Shown: one piece after another, positions 8,062 through 18,240 of the stretch
How positions within the stretch are numbered: the first letter of the stretch is position 1
Layout of the letters: each line of letters starts with the position of its first letter
NCBI RefSeq assembly: GCF_027920545.1
Contig: NZ_CP115859.1
Location: 1,854,001 to 1,918,000 of the forward strand
Origin: Chryseobacterium camelliae
GTDB lineage: Bacteria > Bacteroidota > Bacteroidia > Flavobacteriales > Weeksellaceae
Direction: 5' to 3'
DNA length: 64,000 nt
Notes under the pieces: generated by a model
The model's input: only the letters and a program-made list of their open reading frames with translations
What the model was told of the DNA's origin: nothing
The model's database searches: none
Program-made: the position numbers and the translations under genes

Positions 8062-10203
8062 CTATTGCTGGGTTCCTACTTTATTCCAGATCTCAATTCT
8101 GTAATCTTCGATATCTGCATTATCCTGCAAGCTTTTCATCCAAGCCTGACCAAACATTCCTGCATTTCTTTGAGTTACAGATTCAGTGAACTGCTTCACA
8201 TCTCCAGGCTGTTTGTTTACTGTTTCGTTCTTTTTAATCAAAACATAAACTCCCGTTCCTCCTTCAATTGGATTAGAGATTTTTCCTTTTGCAACACCAA
8301 ACGCAGCTCCTGCAACTTTAGGCTCCATAGCTCCTGCAACAGAAGGGTTTAAAAGGTTTACCTGAGCAGACTGTTTTGTCGTTCCGAATTGTTTAGCAAT
8401 CTGGTCTAAATTACCTGCTTTACCGATTTTTTCAGCAATTTGTTTTGCAGCCAATTTGTTTTTAACAACCACTTCGATCTGATCTCTTACCGATTCAGGA
8501 TCAGCAAGACCTTTTTCCTGTTTTCCGTTTAGGTAAGCTACGATTTTATCTCCTGTTCCATCTACTGTAAAGAACTCAGTATCTCCTTTTTCCCTTTTCT
8601 TATCAAAAGCCCAAGCCAAGATTTCCGGATCTTTCTCTGTTCCTAATCCCTGAAGCTGACCGTCAAATCTTTTCGCTTGTTTTGGATTAGAGAATTGATA
8701 GTTTCCTTTCTTAGCAATGTTCACAAAATCATTGAAAGACTTCCCTTGAACTTGCTGAATGAATCTTCTTGCTTTTTTATCTGTTTCAGCTTCTGTAGCA
8801 TCAGAAGGTTTGATAGCTTTTACTAAATGAGCTACTTTATACCCCATTGCTCCCGATTTTTTATCATCTACTTTTATAATATGATATCCAAAAGAAGTTT
8901 CAGCCAATCCAATCTCTCCCTTTTGATGAGATGCTAAAAAGCTTAAATATCCTGGAGCAAATGGAGACGATGGCGTTGTCCAACCTACGCTTCCTCCTCT
9001 TTCAGCCGCTCCCGGTTCGTCAGATTGTTTTAGATTTTCTACAAATTTCGCAGGATTAGCTTTTACCTCTGCCATAATTTTATCGGCAATACTTTTCGCT
9101 TCCTCTTTAGATCTTGTAGCCGTAGATCTTTCCGCTCCTTTATAAGCAATCAAGATATGACTAGACGACGTAGAATCTGAAGCTTTTTTATCTAAAAGTT
9201 TAGACGCTACATATACATTCTGCTCTTTGTATGGTCCGAAAGTCTGCCCGACAGCAGCCGTTTCTATTTGCCCTTGAAGAGCTTGTGGTAACTGATTTGC
9301 CGGTACATATTGATTGTTGAACGGCATATCAGAGTTTGCCATTACAAACATAGAGTCATTCTTCGTATTCTGGAAGTTTTCAGTTCCTCCGCTTGCATCA
9401 GTACCTGCCGAGAATAATTTGGTAATTTCTTTCTGAACAGCCGCATCATCAGCCGCACTTGGCTGTGAAGGGAAATACACAACCCCTAAGTTTCTGCTAG
9501 GTTCAGCTTTGAACATTACAGGGTGTTGTTTGATATAATTCGCAAGATCTTCCGTACTTACGTTAATTTTAGTTTTTTGAAGATATGCAGCATAATCAAC
9601 CTTTACAAAATCAATATCTGCAAGCTGATCTCTTTCCTTCATCAATTCTTCCGCTTCTTTTTTACCTGTAGTAATTCCTGCAGAAACATTTGCGAAGACT
9701 TGTCTGGCCATTAGTCTGTATTCAATCGATTTTCTTGTTTTCAACCATTGATTATAACCTTCCGGACTCATGTTTTTCATGTCCTCTATTTGTTTTTTAA
9801 GCTCCTGAGTCTTAAAATTACCTTTCTCATCAAAGAATTGTTGATTTTGAGCAAACATTTGATCATACTGAAGCTGATTCCAGAAATAATCTTCCGTCAT
9901 CGTGAACCCTAGCTTCTCAAATTGCTGTTTAATCAGTTTAGACTGAACCAACAATTGCCAAGCCTGCTCTTCAAGACCATTTTTCGGCTGACCTTGTTGT
10001 TCTGCTTGCTGCTGTAATACAAAAAGCTGGTCGTTAAACTCTTCACGAGTAATTTTTTCACCATTTACTTTTCCTAAAACATCCGGATTTTTACCAAACA
10101 CCTTATCAATACTGTCCGGGTTTACCAAGAACGCCAAAAGCGCCAATGCAATTACTCCCATCAAAAGCCAAGGTCTACTCCTAATCTGTCCTAAAATTGC
10201 CAT
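8062..10203 (-). CDS. Peptidyl-prolyl cis-trans isomerase, PpiD/SurA-like periplasmic foldase
   Basis: A 713-residue protein with one N-terminal membrane segment (about residues 13-27) and then a SurA_N-type domain starting VLGKVNGEKITREEF. A parvulin domain is centred at about residues 350-450 (SSSHILIAYKG, then GGSVGWTTP and TSFGYHIIKVDDKK). The rest is a long helical chaperone region. This is the PpiD layout: inner-membrane anchored, facing the periplasm and helping outer-membrane or secreted proteins fold. It is transcribed away from lon across a 259-nt divergent spacer. Length is slightly above E. coli PpiD (about 620). Confidence 0.88.
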   Translation of the reverse strand: MAILGQIRSRPWLLMGVIALALLAFLVNPDSIDKVFGKNPDVLGKVNGEKITREEFNDQLFVLQQQAEQQGQPKNGLEEQAWQLLVQSKLIKQQFEKLGFTMTEDYFWNQLQYDQMFAQNQQFFDEKGNFKTQELKKQIEDMKNMSPEGYNQWLKTRKSIEYRLMARQVFANVSAGITTGKKEAEELMKERDQLADIDFVKVDYAAYLQKTKINVSTEDLANYIKQHPVMFKAEPSRNLGVVYFPSQPSAADDAAVQKEITKLFSAGTDASGGTENFQNTKNDSMFVMANSDMPFNNQYVPANQLPQALQGQIETAAVGQTFGPYKEQNVYVASKLLDKKASDSTSSSHILIAYKGAERSTATRSKEEAKSIADKIMAEVKANPAKFVENLKQSDEPGAAERGGSVGWTTPSSPFAPGYLSFLASHQKGEIGLAETSFGYHIIKVDDKKSGAMGYKVAHLVKAIKPSDATEAETDKKARRFIQQVQGKSFNDFVNIAKKGNYQFSNPKQAKRFDGQLQGLGTEKDPEILAWAFDKKREKGDTEFFTVDGTGDKIVAYLNGKQEKGLADPESVRDQIEVVVKNKLAAKQIAEKIGKAGNLDQIAKQFGTTKQSAQVNLLNPSVAGAMEPKVAGAAFGVAKGKISNPIEGGTGVYVLIKKNETVNKQPGDVKQFTESVTQRNAGMFGQAWMKSLQDNADIEDYRIEIWNKVGTQQ

Positions 10204-10435
10204 TTTATATATTATAGTTTTTTATCAGTTTGCGAAAATACACATTTTTAAGAAATTACAGAAATCTAAGTCCTTTTTTTAATTTTTAAAATGAAAATTT
10301 TATAAAAAAGGAAATTTTGACCGCATTTTTTCACAAAAAACAAATGGCATAAGTATTGTGCCTTTTATGGTAACATCCTATATTATAAGTTTTCAAAGCA
10401 TATTACAGGATATTAGTTTAACGATTTAACATAAC

Positions 10436-10452
10436 AATGACAATTTGTCATT
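10436..10452. promoter_or_regulatory. 17-nt inverted repeat upstream of lon (possible operator)
   Basis: AATGACAA and TTGTCATT form perfect 8-nt arms around a single central T, ending 10 nt before the lon ATG at 10463. A repressor could bind here to control lon, whose expression is often heat-regulated. The regulator is not known from this sequence. The TTG at 10445 lies inside the repeat and is an unlikely start. Confidence 0.5.
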
Positions 10453-10462
10453 CAATATAATT

Positions 10463-12868
10463 ATGACAGAATTCGAAGATATGAGTTTAGAAGAAATGAT
10501 CGGTGACGGGTTTGATATTGTAGCTGAAGAGATCAATCTTTCTGATCTTTCTGAGACGGAAAAAAATTCCGGGCAAAAAATATTCCCTATACTTCCCGTA
10601 AGAAACATGGTGATGTTCCCCAATGTTGTAATTCCTATTACAGCAGGAAGAAAAACATCTATACAGCTTCTTGAAGAAGCGCAGAAAAACGGAGATTTTA
10701 TCGGGATTGTAAGCCAGAAAAATTCGGAACTTGAGTCACCGACTGAAAAGGATTTTTATCATACAGGTACCTTAGCAAAAATCATTAAAATCATAAAGCT
10801 TCCCGAAGGTAACATTACAGCTATTACTAAGGGATTCCACAGATTTAAAATCAAAAAAATGATTGAGGCTCAACCTTATTTTAAAGCTGAAATTTCCAAA
10901 TTAAAGGATTCCAAACCTAAAAACAAGGAAGAATACGAAGCTTTGCTGGAGAACGTTAAAGATCTGGCTTTAAAAATCATTGAGCTGGATCCGAACATTC
11001 CGAATGCAGCAAATTTTGCGATAAAAAACATTGGAAACAATGATGATCTGTTAAATTTCATTTGCACGAACGCCAGTTTCCCATCTGTTGAAAAGCAAAA
11101 ACTGCTTGAAGAGAAAAACCTGATGGCAAGAGCCAACAAGTGCTATGAATTGATGCATGAAGATTTCAGAAAGCTGGAATTGAGAAATCAGATTCACCAG
11201 AAAACCTCAAAGGATCTCGACAAACAACAGAGAGAATATTTTCTAAACCAACAGATCAGAACCATTCAGGAAGAGTTGGGTGGTGGTCCGGAAAGCGACG
11301 TTGAAGATCTTATTGCCAAAGCAAGAAAGAAAACATGGAATACGGAAGTTGAAGAGCATTTCCAAAAGGAAATCAGCCGATTACAGCGCCAAAACCCTAA
11401 TTCTCCGGATTATAATGTTCAGAGAAACTATTTGGATTTCTTTACAGATCTTCCTTGGGAAACGTATACCAAAGATGTTTTTGATATTGCCAAAGCCGAG
11501 AAAATTTTAGATAAAGCACATTTCGGATTAGAGGATATCAAAAAGAGAATTTTGGAGCACATGGCTGTTTTAAAACTGAAAAACAACATGAAATCTCCTA
11601 TTCTGCTGTTGGTAGGTCCTCCGGGAGTAGGTAAAACTTCTTTAGGAAAATCAATTGCAGATGCATTGGGAAGAAAATATGTAAGACTTTCTCTGGGTGG
11701 GCTTCACGACGAAAGTGAAATCCGCGGACACAGAAAAACCTATATCGGCGCGATGGCGGGAAGAATTCTTCAATCCATCAAAAAATCAGGAACTTCCAAC
11801 CCTGTAATTGTGTTGGACGAGATGGACAAAATCGGGCAAGGTTTACATGGTGACCCAAGCTCAGCACTTTTAGAGGTACTTGATCCTGAACAAAATAAGT
11901 CTTTCTATGATAATTTCTTAGAAATGGGCTATGATTTGTCTAAAGTCATGTTCATTGCAACAGCCAACACGCTATCAACCATTCAGACGCCACTATTGGA
12001 CAGAACTGAAATCATTCAGATTGCCGGGTATACTTTAGAGGAAAAAATTGAGATTGCCAAAAGACATTTAATTAAAAAACAGCAGGACGAAAATGGTTTG
12101 GATTCAAAATCATTCAAACTTGGAAATGCTGAATTAAAGCACATTATAGAAGCTCACACCTCAGAAAGCGGTGTAAGAACTTTAGAAAAAAGAATAGCTT
12201 CCATTGCACGCTGGGTAGCTTTACAAACTGCTTTGGCAAAAGAATACGACACTAAAATCTCTCTTGAGAAAGTAGACGAAATTTTAGGGGTACCAAGACC
12301 CAAAAGCTTATCCGAAATTACCGGAGTTCCGGGAGTTGTAACAGGATTAGCATGGACAAGTGTTGGAGGAGATATTTTATTCATTGAAAGTATTTTAAGC
12401 AACGGAAAAGGGGCTTTAACCATGACGGGAAACTTAGGAACGGTCATGAAAGAATCTGCTACGATTGCTTTGGAATATATTAAGGCAAAACATGACGAAT
12501 TAGGAATTTCTCAGGAAGACATTGAAAAGCACAACATTCACGTTCACGTTCCGGAAGGTGCCACTCCAAAAGACGGACCTTCTGCCGGTATCGCGATGCT
12601 GACTTCAATGGTCTCTTCATTTAAAAATAAAAAAGTGAAACCTCATCTTGCCATGACCGGTGAAATTACTTTAAGAGGAAAAGTACTTCCTGTAGGAGGA
12701 ATTAAAGAAAAACTTCTTGCCGCAACAAGAGCGGGAATTAAAGAGGTGATTCTTTGTGAAGCCAACAGAAAAGACGTTGAGGAAATCAAAAAAGATTACC
12801 TGAAAAACCTTAAAGTACACTACGTCAACAGAATGGAAGAGGTAATCGATATTGCGATCGAAAAATAA
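10463..12868 (+). CDS. lon: ATP-dependent protease Lon
   Basis: An 801-residue protein from ATG 10463. It has the N-terminal substrate-binding domain (about residues 40-240: [16 protein letters not shown]). An AAA+ module follows with Walker [10 protein letters not shown] (about 384-392) and VLDEMDKIG. The C-terminal protease domain carries the Ser-Lys dyad: Ser707 in KDGPSAG and Lys750 in GGIKEKL. It degrades misfolded and regulatory proteins in the cytoplasm. The gene stands alone, with a divergent spacer and an inverted repeat in front and a strong terminator behind. Confidence 0.98.
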   Translation: MTEFEDMSLEEMIGDGFDIVAEEINLSDLSETEKNSGQKIFPILPVRNMVMFPNVVIPITAGRKTSIQLLEEAQKNGDFIGIVSQKNSELESPTEKDFYHTGTLAKIIKIIKLPEGNITAITKGFHRFKIKKMIEAQPYFKAEISKLKDSKPKNKEEYEALLENVKDLALKIIELDPNIPNAANFAIKNIGNNDDLLNFICTNASFPSVEKQKLLEEKNLMARANKCYELMHEDFRKLELRNQIHQKTSKDLDKQQREYFLNQQIRTIQEELGGGPESDVEDLIAKARKKTWNTEVEEHFQKEISRLQRQNPNSPDYNVQRNYLDFFTDLPWETYTKDVFDIAKAEKILDKAHFGLEDIKKRILEHMAVLKLKNNMKSPILLLVGPPGVGKTSLGKSIADALGRKYVRLSLGGLHDESEIRGHRKTYIGAMAGRILQSIKKSGTSNPVIVLDEMDKIGQGLHGDPSSALLEVLDPEQNKSFYDNFLEMGYDLSKVMFIATANTLSTIQTPLLDRTEIIQIAGYTLEEKIEIAKRHLIKKQQDENGLDSKSFKLGNAELKHIIEAHTSESGVRTLEKRIASIARWVALQTALAKEYDTKISLEKVDEILGVPRPKSLSEITGVPGVVTGLAWTSVGGDILFIESILSNGKGALTMTGNLGTVMKESATIALEYIKAKHDELGISQEDIEKHNIHVHVPEGATPKDGPSAGIAMLTSMVSSFKNKKVKPHLAMTGEITLRGKVLPVGGIKEKLLAATRAGIKEVILCEANRKDVEEIKKDYLKNLKVHYVNRMEEVIDIAIEK

Positions 12869-12900
12869 TCAATATACCTATTAACATTCTCAATAAAAAG

Positions 12901-12934
12901 AAAACACGTTTCAGATTTTCCGAAACGTGTTTTT
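12901..12934 (+). terminator. Rho-independent terminator of lon
   Basis: A perfect 12-bp stem AAAACACGTTTC/GAAACGTGTTTT (12901-12912 with 12922-12933) and a 9-nt loop, starting 32 nt after the lon stop. The A/T flanks could make it work in both directions. Confidence 0.85.
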
Positions 12935-13000
12935 GATTTATATACACATCGTTCATTATTCAAAGTGTTTTCTTAACTTTATGCAGCAGATTTTGAAATT

Positions 13001-14107
13001 ATGAACTTTCTCAGGCTTCCATTCCTTATTAAATTCACTCTTGTAATCATTTCCCTTATCGGGATCGGTTATATTTTGGCTTTAGGACAAAGCATTTTAG
13101 CTCCGTTTTTTTTAGCGTTTCTAATGGCTATGTTATTTTTGCCTTTTGCCACTTTTTTAGAAAGAAAGCTCAGGTTTCCAAGATCACTTTCCACCATGAC
13201 TTCAGTATTCATCATGCTGATTTTCTTAAGTGGAATGATTTATTTTTTCGGATCACAGTTATCCACCTTTAGTAAAGACATCCCTCACCTCAGAGATCAG
13301 TTCATCAGTGTTTTCGACAATCTTCAACATTGGGTTTCAAGAACTTTTAATATCAAAATCAATGATCAGCTCGATTATATTGATCAGGGATTGAATAAGC
13401 TTCTTTCTTCTTCAGGATTGATTTTAGGATTCACGCTGAGTGTATTCTCAACAGGATTTGCTTTTATTCTCTTCTTCGTTTTGTTCTTTATTTTTATTTT
13501 GAACTACAGAAGAATTTTAAACAATTTCATCGTAGCCGTTTTTAGTGAAAAGCACAAAACAAGTGTTCAGGAAGTGGTAACACAGGTAAGAATAATGACA
13601 AAAAAATATATTATCGGGCTTTGTCTTCAGGTATTTATTGTCTCCATTCTCACTTCCGTTGTCCTTGCTGTTTTAGGTGTAAAATATGCGGTTCTTCTTG
13701 CTGTTCTTACGGGATTGCTCAATGTAATTCCTTATCTGGGAATTTGCATTTCGTTGGTAATTTCCTGTTTCATTGCATTTGCAACCGGTACACCATCTAC
13801 CTGTATTTACGTAATCATTGGCTATGTTGCCGTACATATTATTGACGGAAATATTGTTTTGCCGTTTGTAGTGGGCTCAAAAGTTAAGATCAATGCCCTA
13901 TTTTCATTTTTGGGAATTATTATCGGGGAGCATCTTTGGGGAATTGCCGGAATGTTTTTGTGCATTCCTGCCATCGCTATCATAAAAATAATTTTTGAAC
14001 GAGTGGAAGGACTTCAACCTTGGGGAAAACTGCTCGGAGAAGAACAAAGACCACACAAAAAGAAGTATAAAATTTCGAAGAATATTACTCTGGAAGAAAA
14101 AGATTGA
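13001..14107 (+). CDS. AI-2E family transporter (PerM/TqsA-like)
   Basis: A 368-residue integral membrane protein with about eight predicted segments. An N-terminal pair of helices (LAPFFLAFLMAMLF) is followed by a soluble loop. The conserved C-terminal half has GLLNVIPYLGI and DGNIVLPFVVGSKVKI, typical of the AI-2E transporter family. Members export small molecules or act as ion antiporters; the substrate here is unknown. The start ATG at 13001 gives a normal family length. It is separated from lon by a terminator and is probably monocistronic. Confidence 0.9.
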   Translation: MNFLRLPFLIKFTLVIISLIGIGYILALGQSILAPFFLAFLMAMLFLPFATFLERKLRFPRSLSTMTSVFIMLIFLSGMIYFFGSQLSTFSKDIPHLRDQFISVFDNLQHWVSRTFNIKINDQLDYIDQGLNKLLSSSGLILGFTLSVFSTGFAFILFFVLFFIFILNYRRILNNFIVAVFSEKHKTSVQEVVTQVRIMTKKYIIGLCLQVFIVSILTSVVLAVLGVKYAVLLAVLTGLLNVIPYLGICISLVISCFIAFATGTPSTCIYVIIGYVAVHIIDGNIVLPFVVGSKVKINALFSFLGIIIGEHLWGIAGMFLCIPAIAIIKIIFERVEGLQPWGKLLGEEQRPHKKKYKISKNITLEEKD

Positions 14108-14165
14108 CCTGTCATGAGTAATGGGCAATCGGTAATGAGTAATCAGCCGAACTCCTTAATGATTT
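14108..14165. repeat. Degenerate GAGTAAT intergenic repeat
   Basis: Three imperfect copies of an ATGAGTAAT/GGTAATGAGTAAT motif follow the transporter gene. This is non-coding, low-complexity sequence of a kind frequent in flavobacterial intergenic regions. Confidence 0.4.
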
Positions 14166-14241
14166 AGCATTCTGTTTAAAAATTATCTTGTTTTTAATCA
14201 ACGGATTACAATTTTATTTAACTTTAATAAAAATAAAAACT

Positions 14242-14619
14242 ATGAAAGTTATAAAATTCATTCTGTCTTTACTTTTCGGATTGATGTTCATTAATGCCGG
14301 ATTAAACAAGTTCTTCAATTATATACCCATGGAAAAACCGACTCCCGAGCAAATGAAACTGTTTGCCGCATTCGGAGAGATTCATTGGCTGATGCCATTA
14401 GTAGGATTGGTAGAAGTTGTTGGGGGATTATTATTTATATTTCCAAAAACAAGAGCTTTAGGCGCAATCGTCATACTCCCTGTAATGGTAGGAATCGTTG
14501 TTCACGTTTTCACAATAGACAAATCTCCAATGGGAATGTCCATTGCCGGAGCTCTTTTCCTGATCAATCTTTGGATGATTATTGACAACAAAGAAAAATA
14601 TAAAGCTTTAGTAAGCTGA
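14242..14619 (+). CDS. DoxX-like small membrane protein
   Basis: A 125-residue protein from ATG 14242; a TTG at 14188 would add an implausible lysine/leucine-rich leader. It has four predicted membrane helices, a first-helix FINAGLNKFFNYIP region with the characteristic GxNKF motif, and GLVEVVGGLLF in the second helix, as in DoxX/DoxD-like proteins. These are inner-membrane proteins, sometimes linked to thiol or quinone redox stress. No specific reaction can be assigned. It appears monocistronic. Confidence 0.8.
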   Translation: MKVIKFILSLLFGLMFINAGLNKFFNYIPMEKPTPEQMKLFAAFGEIHWLMPLVGLVEVVGGLLFIFPKTRALGAIVILPVMVGIVVHVFTIDKSPMGMSIAGALFLINLWMIIDNKEKYKALVS

Positions 14620-14629
14620 TAAAAAAGTG

Positions 14630-14703
14630 AATGGTCAATTCTGAATTCGCTTTGCTTGTCAATTTTTAAATTCACTTGCGTAGCAAATTGACAATTGACC
14701 ATT
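14630..14703. repeat. Nested inverted repeat between doxX and the acyl-CoA dehydrogenase gene
   Basis: AATGGTCAATT (14630-14640) is the exact reverse complement of AATTGACCATT (14693-14703). Inside lies a second inverted pair, TGTCAATTT with AAATTGACA. It lies between convergent genes and could act as a long terminator or be a dispersed repeat. Confidence 0.6.
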
Positions 14704-14713
14704 GACAATACTA

Positions 14714-16072
14714 TCATACAAATGCGCTGAAGCCTGTAATCGACCTTCCTACAATCAGTGAATTGATTTCTTTTGTTCCTTCATAGGAATAAATTGCTTC
14801 TGCATCGGCAACAAATCTTGCGACGTCATATTCAAGCAGGATTCCGTTTCCGCCCATTACTTCCCGGGCTCTGGAAACAACATCCCTAGTTCTCAGTGTA
14901 CAGAAAACTTTGGCCAAGGAAGCGTGTTCATCTTTTAAAATTCCTTCGTCCTGCATTTCAGAAAGCCTGAAAACCATAGTCTGCATTGCCGTCAAATTCG
15001 ACAGCATTTCCACCAAATGTCCCTGAATCATCTGAAAAGAAGCGATCGGTTTCCCAAACTGTTCTCTTTTTCTGGTATAATCTAAAGCGCTTTCATAGGC
15101 TCCTCTCGCACAACCTGTCGCCATCCAGGCAACTCCCGCTCTTGTCATTCTCAATACTTTTGCCGTATCTTTGAAGGAATTTGCGTTTTGCAAACGGTTT
15201 TCTTCTGTTACTAAACAGTCTTTCAATGTGATTAACCCGTTCTGAACAATTCTCAGCGCCATTTTTCCTTTAATTTTCTCAACAGAATAACCGGGATTAT
15301 CTTTTTCAACAATAAAACCTTTCACTTCTCCATCATCCAGATCTCTTGCCCAGATAATAATTACATCAGCAAATGTTGCGTTTCCGATCCATTTTTTCTG
15401 ACCATTAAGAATCCAGCCTTCAGGTGTTTTTTTACACGTTACCGTTAAACCTCCTGCTGCTCCGGAACCCACTTCAGGTTCTGTAAGACCAAAAGCTCCT
15501 ATTTTTTCAAACTTTTGCATCTGGGGAAGCCATTTCTGTTTTTGCTCTTCCGAACCGCAAATGTAAATGGAACCCATTGATAATCCTGACTGTACTCCAA
15601 AAAAGGTAGCAATTGAAGCATCAACCCGCGCCATTTCCATAGCCAAAACTCCTTCCATTAAAAAAGGCATTCCGGGGCAGCCATACCCTTCATACGTTAC
15701 TCCGCAGATATTTAATTTTTGAAATTTCGGAATCAGTTCAAATGGAAATTCATCTCGCAGCCAATAATGATTCACCAGCGGTTTTACTTCTTTTTCCATG
15801 AAAGCTCTTACCTGAAGCTGAACTTCCCGTTGTTCCGGGCTCAGCGTATGGTAAATATCATAGAAATCCCCATCAATTGGAGGCAACTCTTTCTTCTTTT
15901 TATTCGGATCGAGCATTTTCATCAAACCTCCAAGCTGTTTATCATCGAGTTTTGAGAAATTCTGCATCAGCTTGGGCAGGTCAACCTTTTGCGAAATGGC
16001 ACTCAACTGATCAAAGTCTATAGCTCTGAATAATTCTATCGCGTTTCTGATTTTGGAAAAAGTATTTGACAT
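14714..16072 (-). CDS. Acyl-CoA dehydrogenase, glutaryl-CoA dehydrogenase-like
   Basis: A 452-residue flavoenzyme with a 60-residue N-terminal extension beyond the usual 390. The family order is intact: ACAD N-terminal helices, FGLTEPEVGSGA beta domain, KREQFGKPIASFQ and GGNGILLEYDVAR in the FAD-binding C-terminal domain. The probable catalytic base is Glu431 in SYEGTKEIN. VDASIATFFGVQSGL resembles the glutaryl-CoA dehydrogenase branch. It would oxidise an acyl-CoA to enoyl-CoA, passing electrons to ETF. Substrate remains inferred. No fatty-acid genes adjoin it. Confidence 0.88.
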   Translation of the reverse strand: MSNTFSKIRNAIELFRAIDFDQLSAISQKVDLPKLMQNFSKLDDKQLGGLMKMLDPNKKKKELPPIDGDFYDIYHTLSPEQREVQLQVRAFMEKEVKPLVNHYWLRDEFPFELIPKFQKLNICGVTYEGYGCPGMPFLMEGVLAMEMARVDASIATFFGVQSGLSMGSIYICGSEEQKQKWLPQMQKFEKIGAFGLTEPEVGSGAAGGLTVTCKKTPEGWILNGQKKWIGNATFADVIIIWARDLDDGEVKGFIVEKDNPGYSVEKIKGKMALRIVQNGLITLKDCLVTEENRLQNANSFKDTAKVLRMTRAGVAWMATGCARGAYESALDYTRKREQFGKPIASFQMIQGHLVEMLSNLTAMQTMVFRLSEMQDEGILKDEHASLAKVFCTLRTRDVVSRAREVMGGNGILLEYDVARFVADAEAIYSYEGTKEINSLIVGRSITGFSAFV

Positions 16073-16278
16073 AGTAATTGATGTGTGTTTGATTTGTAAA
16101 AGTTAAGCAAAAATTACTCCGAAAACAAGACTCTTCTTTCGAATTTATTTTACAAAAGTCTGATTTTTAAATATTTAAAAATCATTTTCTCTTTACAAAG
16201 TTTTTACCCTCAATTTTCAAACATTACAAATAATTCCGTCTGAACTTTGGGATAAGCAAAACATTAAAAATCAACGTT

Positions 16279-17187
16279 ATGAAAACCACTTACATCAGAT
16301 TATCTATCGCTACAGCGCTTTTATTAGGAATTTATTCATGCAAAAAAGGAGAAGCCACTGCTTCTGATTTAGAAGCTTATGCTACAACAGATTCTGCAGC
16401 AACAATTGTTTCAGACAGTATTTCTTCTGCTGCTACCATGAAAGTAAAAGATAAGCAGTTCATTAAAACGGCAGATGTGAATATGGAAGTAAAGGACGTT
16501 TATGATGCTACCATTTCCATTGAAAAATCGGTTCAGGAACTGGGAGGGTTTGTCACTCACAGCGATCTGAAAAGCAATGTTATTTCGGAAGACACTTACA
16601 ATACTTCGAATGAAGAAGCGATGCTGGTAAAAAAATACCAATCGGAAAACAGGATGCAAGTGAGAGTTCCAACTGCCAAACTGGGAGAGTTTTTAAGCCT
16701 GATGAATGATAAAAAACTGTTTCTGAATTCAAGATCCATTAACGCGGAAGATGTGACTTCAAGCATAAAATATGCGGAGCTTGAAGGAAAAAGAATTAAA
16801 AAAACTGGTGAAAATATTTCCCAGCTGAAGACCAATAAAGACAAAGTAAAACTGGATGATGAAAATATATCTGAAAGCAACCAGCAGCAATTGGCAAATA
16901 TGGATATGACTGACAATTTAAAATACAGCACCGTTGACATTTACATTAAAGAACCCAAGATAAGAGTTGCAGAAATCGCCATTACAAACACCAAAAGTAT
17001 TGATGATAAATATAAATTCAGTTTCATCTACAGCGCAAAATCAGCTTTTGTGGAAGGATATTATTTAATTCAAAGAATTATTGTCGGATTAATCACGATC
17101 TGGCCAATATTATTGATCGGGGCCGCTGTTTTATTTCTTTACAAAAAAAGAAAATCGGCAAAACCTCAACAAAATATTTCAAAGTAA
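16279..17187 (+). CDS. DUF4349 lipoprotein
   Basis: A 302-residue protein with a lipoprotein signal ending in GIYSC (Cys21). The DUF4349 domain starts with the typical KDKQFIKTADVNMEVKDV (about residues 56-73) and contains MQVRVPTAKLGEFL. A C-terminal membrane helix (about 268-286) is followed by a basic tail. Function is unknown. The family is thought to be an envelope protein, possibly stress-related. The gene is flanked by its own terminator and is read towards traB/gumN. Confidence 0.88.
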   Translation: MKTTYIRLSIATALLLGIYSCKKGEATASDLEAYATTDSAATIVSDSISSAATMKVKDKQFIKTADVNMEVKDVYDATISIEKSVQELGGFVTHSDLKSNVISEDTYNTSNEEAMLVKKYQSENRMQVRVPTAKLGEFLSLMNDKKLFLNSRSINAEDVTSSIKYAELEGKRIKKTGENISQLKTNKDKVKLDDENISESNQQQLANMDMTDNLKYSTVDIYIKEPKIRVAEIAITNTKSIDDKYKFSFIYSAKSAFVEGYYLIQRIIVGLITIWPILLIGAAVLFLYKKRKSAKPQQNISK

Positions 17188-17234
17188 AGCTTTCCTAATC
17201 ATTATGATTATCTACATATTTTTAAATTTTACTG

Positions 17235-17259
17235 ACCTTCGGATTTCCGGAGGTTTTTT
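17235..17259 (+). terminator. Rho-independent terminator after the DUF4349 gene
   Basis: Stem ACCTTCGGA/TCCGGAGGT (one T-G pair) with a TT loop, followed by TTTTTTATTTTTTT. It ends the DUF4349 transcript 48 nt after its stop. Confidence 0.8.
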
Positions 17260-17345
17260 ATTTTTTTCAAAAAAAACTGTAACGATTGCAACGGCACCTT
17301 TACCTACTGTTTAAAAGAATAAAAAATCAATTAAAAAATAACCGT

Positions 17346-18221
17346 ATGAAAAATTTAGTAAAACTAGGATTCGCTGCATTAATGACAATTGCTTCTATCA
17401 ATGTAACTGCTCAAAATAAAAATGAAGATCGTGAAAACAGCATTCTTTGGGAAGTGACAGGAAACGGACTTTCAAAACCTTCTTATATCACAGGAACCTG
17501 CCACATTATGTGCAGCAAAGATTTTGAAATAAAACCCAAAGTATTTAAAGCTCTTGAAAAATCTGAAAGCTTTGTGATGGAAATTAATTATATGGATCCT
17601 ACGGAAATGACTGCATTACAGAAAATGTTTCAAACCAATAAGAAAATATCGGATCAACTTACGCCACAGGAAGCAAAAGAGCTTGATCAAATTCTTACAG
17701 AGTATGGAACCAATCTGAAAAACATGGATACCTCCTCTTCTCAGGCTTTGTACGCATTAATTTCTATGAAAGCTGTTCCATGTCCTCAAACTGAAATAAA
17801 GTCTTACGAGATAGAGCTTATGCAGGCTGCGCTTAAACAGAAAAAGAATATTAACGGGCTTGAAAAAGTAGAAGACCAACTAATCTCTATCAATAAAGCA
17901 TACGATCTGAAGGAGGTCATCAAACAGCTAAAAATGGGTAAAGAATACGAGTCTCTTCTTCAGAGAATGGTGAATGCATTTAAAAAAGAAGATGTAGAGT
18001 CTGTTTATAATCTTTTTAAAAATGATAAATTTATGAACGACAAACAGGAAAAAGCCATGCTTACCGACCGAAATAAAAACTGGGCAGAGAAAATGCCGGA
18101 AATGATGAAAAAAGAAAGTTCGCTTTTTGCCGTTGGAGGCGCTCATCTTATGGGAGAAAACGGAATCATCAAATTATTGAGATCAAAAGGATATACTGTA
18201 AAGCCAATAAGCAGCCTGTAA
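17346..18221 (+). CDS. TraB/GumN family protein
   Basis: A 291-residue protein from ATG 17346; the in-frame upstream ATG at 17286 would place a lysine-rich leader before the signal peptide. The signal peptide ends about residue 22 (NVTAQ). The TraB/GumN domain carries the paired motifs SYITGTCHIMC (about 44-54) and AVGGAHLMGENG (about 262-273), whose histidines and acidic residues resemble the Tiki/EreA metalloprotease-like fold. Likely periplasmic or surface located. The exact activity is unproven. A sigma factor gene starts 19 nt after it, so they may be co-transcribed. Confidence 0.85.
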   Translation: MKNLVKLGFAALMTIASINVTAQNKNEDRENSILWEVTGNGLSKPSYITGTCHIMCSKDFEIKPKVFKALEKSESFVMEINYMDPTEMTALQKMFQTNKKISDQLTPQEAKELDQILTEYGTNLKNMDTSSSQALYALISMKAVPCPQTEIKSYEIELMQAALKQKKNINGLEKVEDQLISINKAYDLKEVIKQLKMGKEYESLLQRMVNAFKKEDVESVYNLFKNDKFMNDKQEKAMLTDRNKNWAEKMPEMMKKESSLFAVGGAHLMGENGIIKLLRSKGYTVKPISSL

Positions 18222-18240
18222 TCAAAACCGTGAAAACATT

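Noticed and set aside
10445-10462. TTG start for lon, giving [10 protein letters not shown]
   Set aside because: The codon lies inside the inverted repeat and is weaker than ATG 10463.
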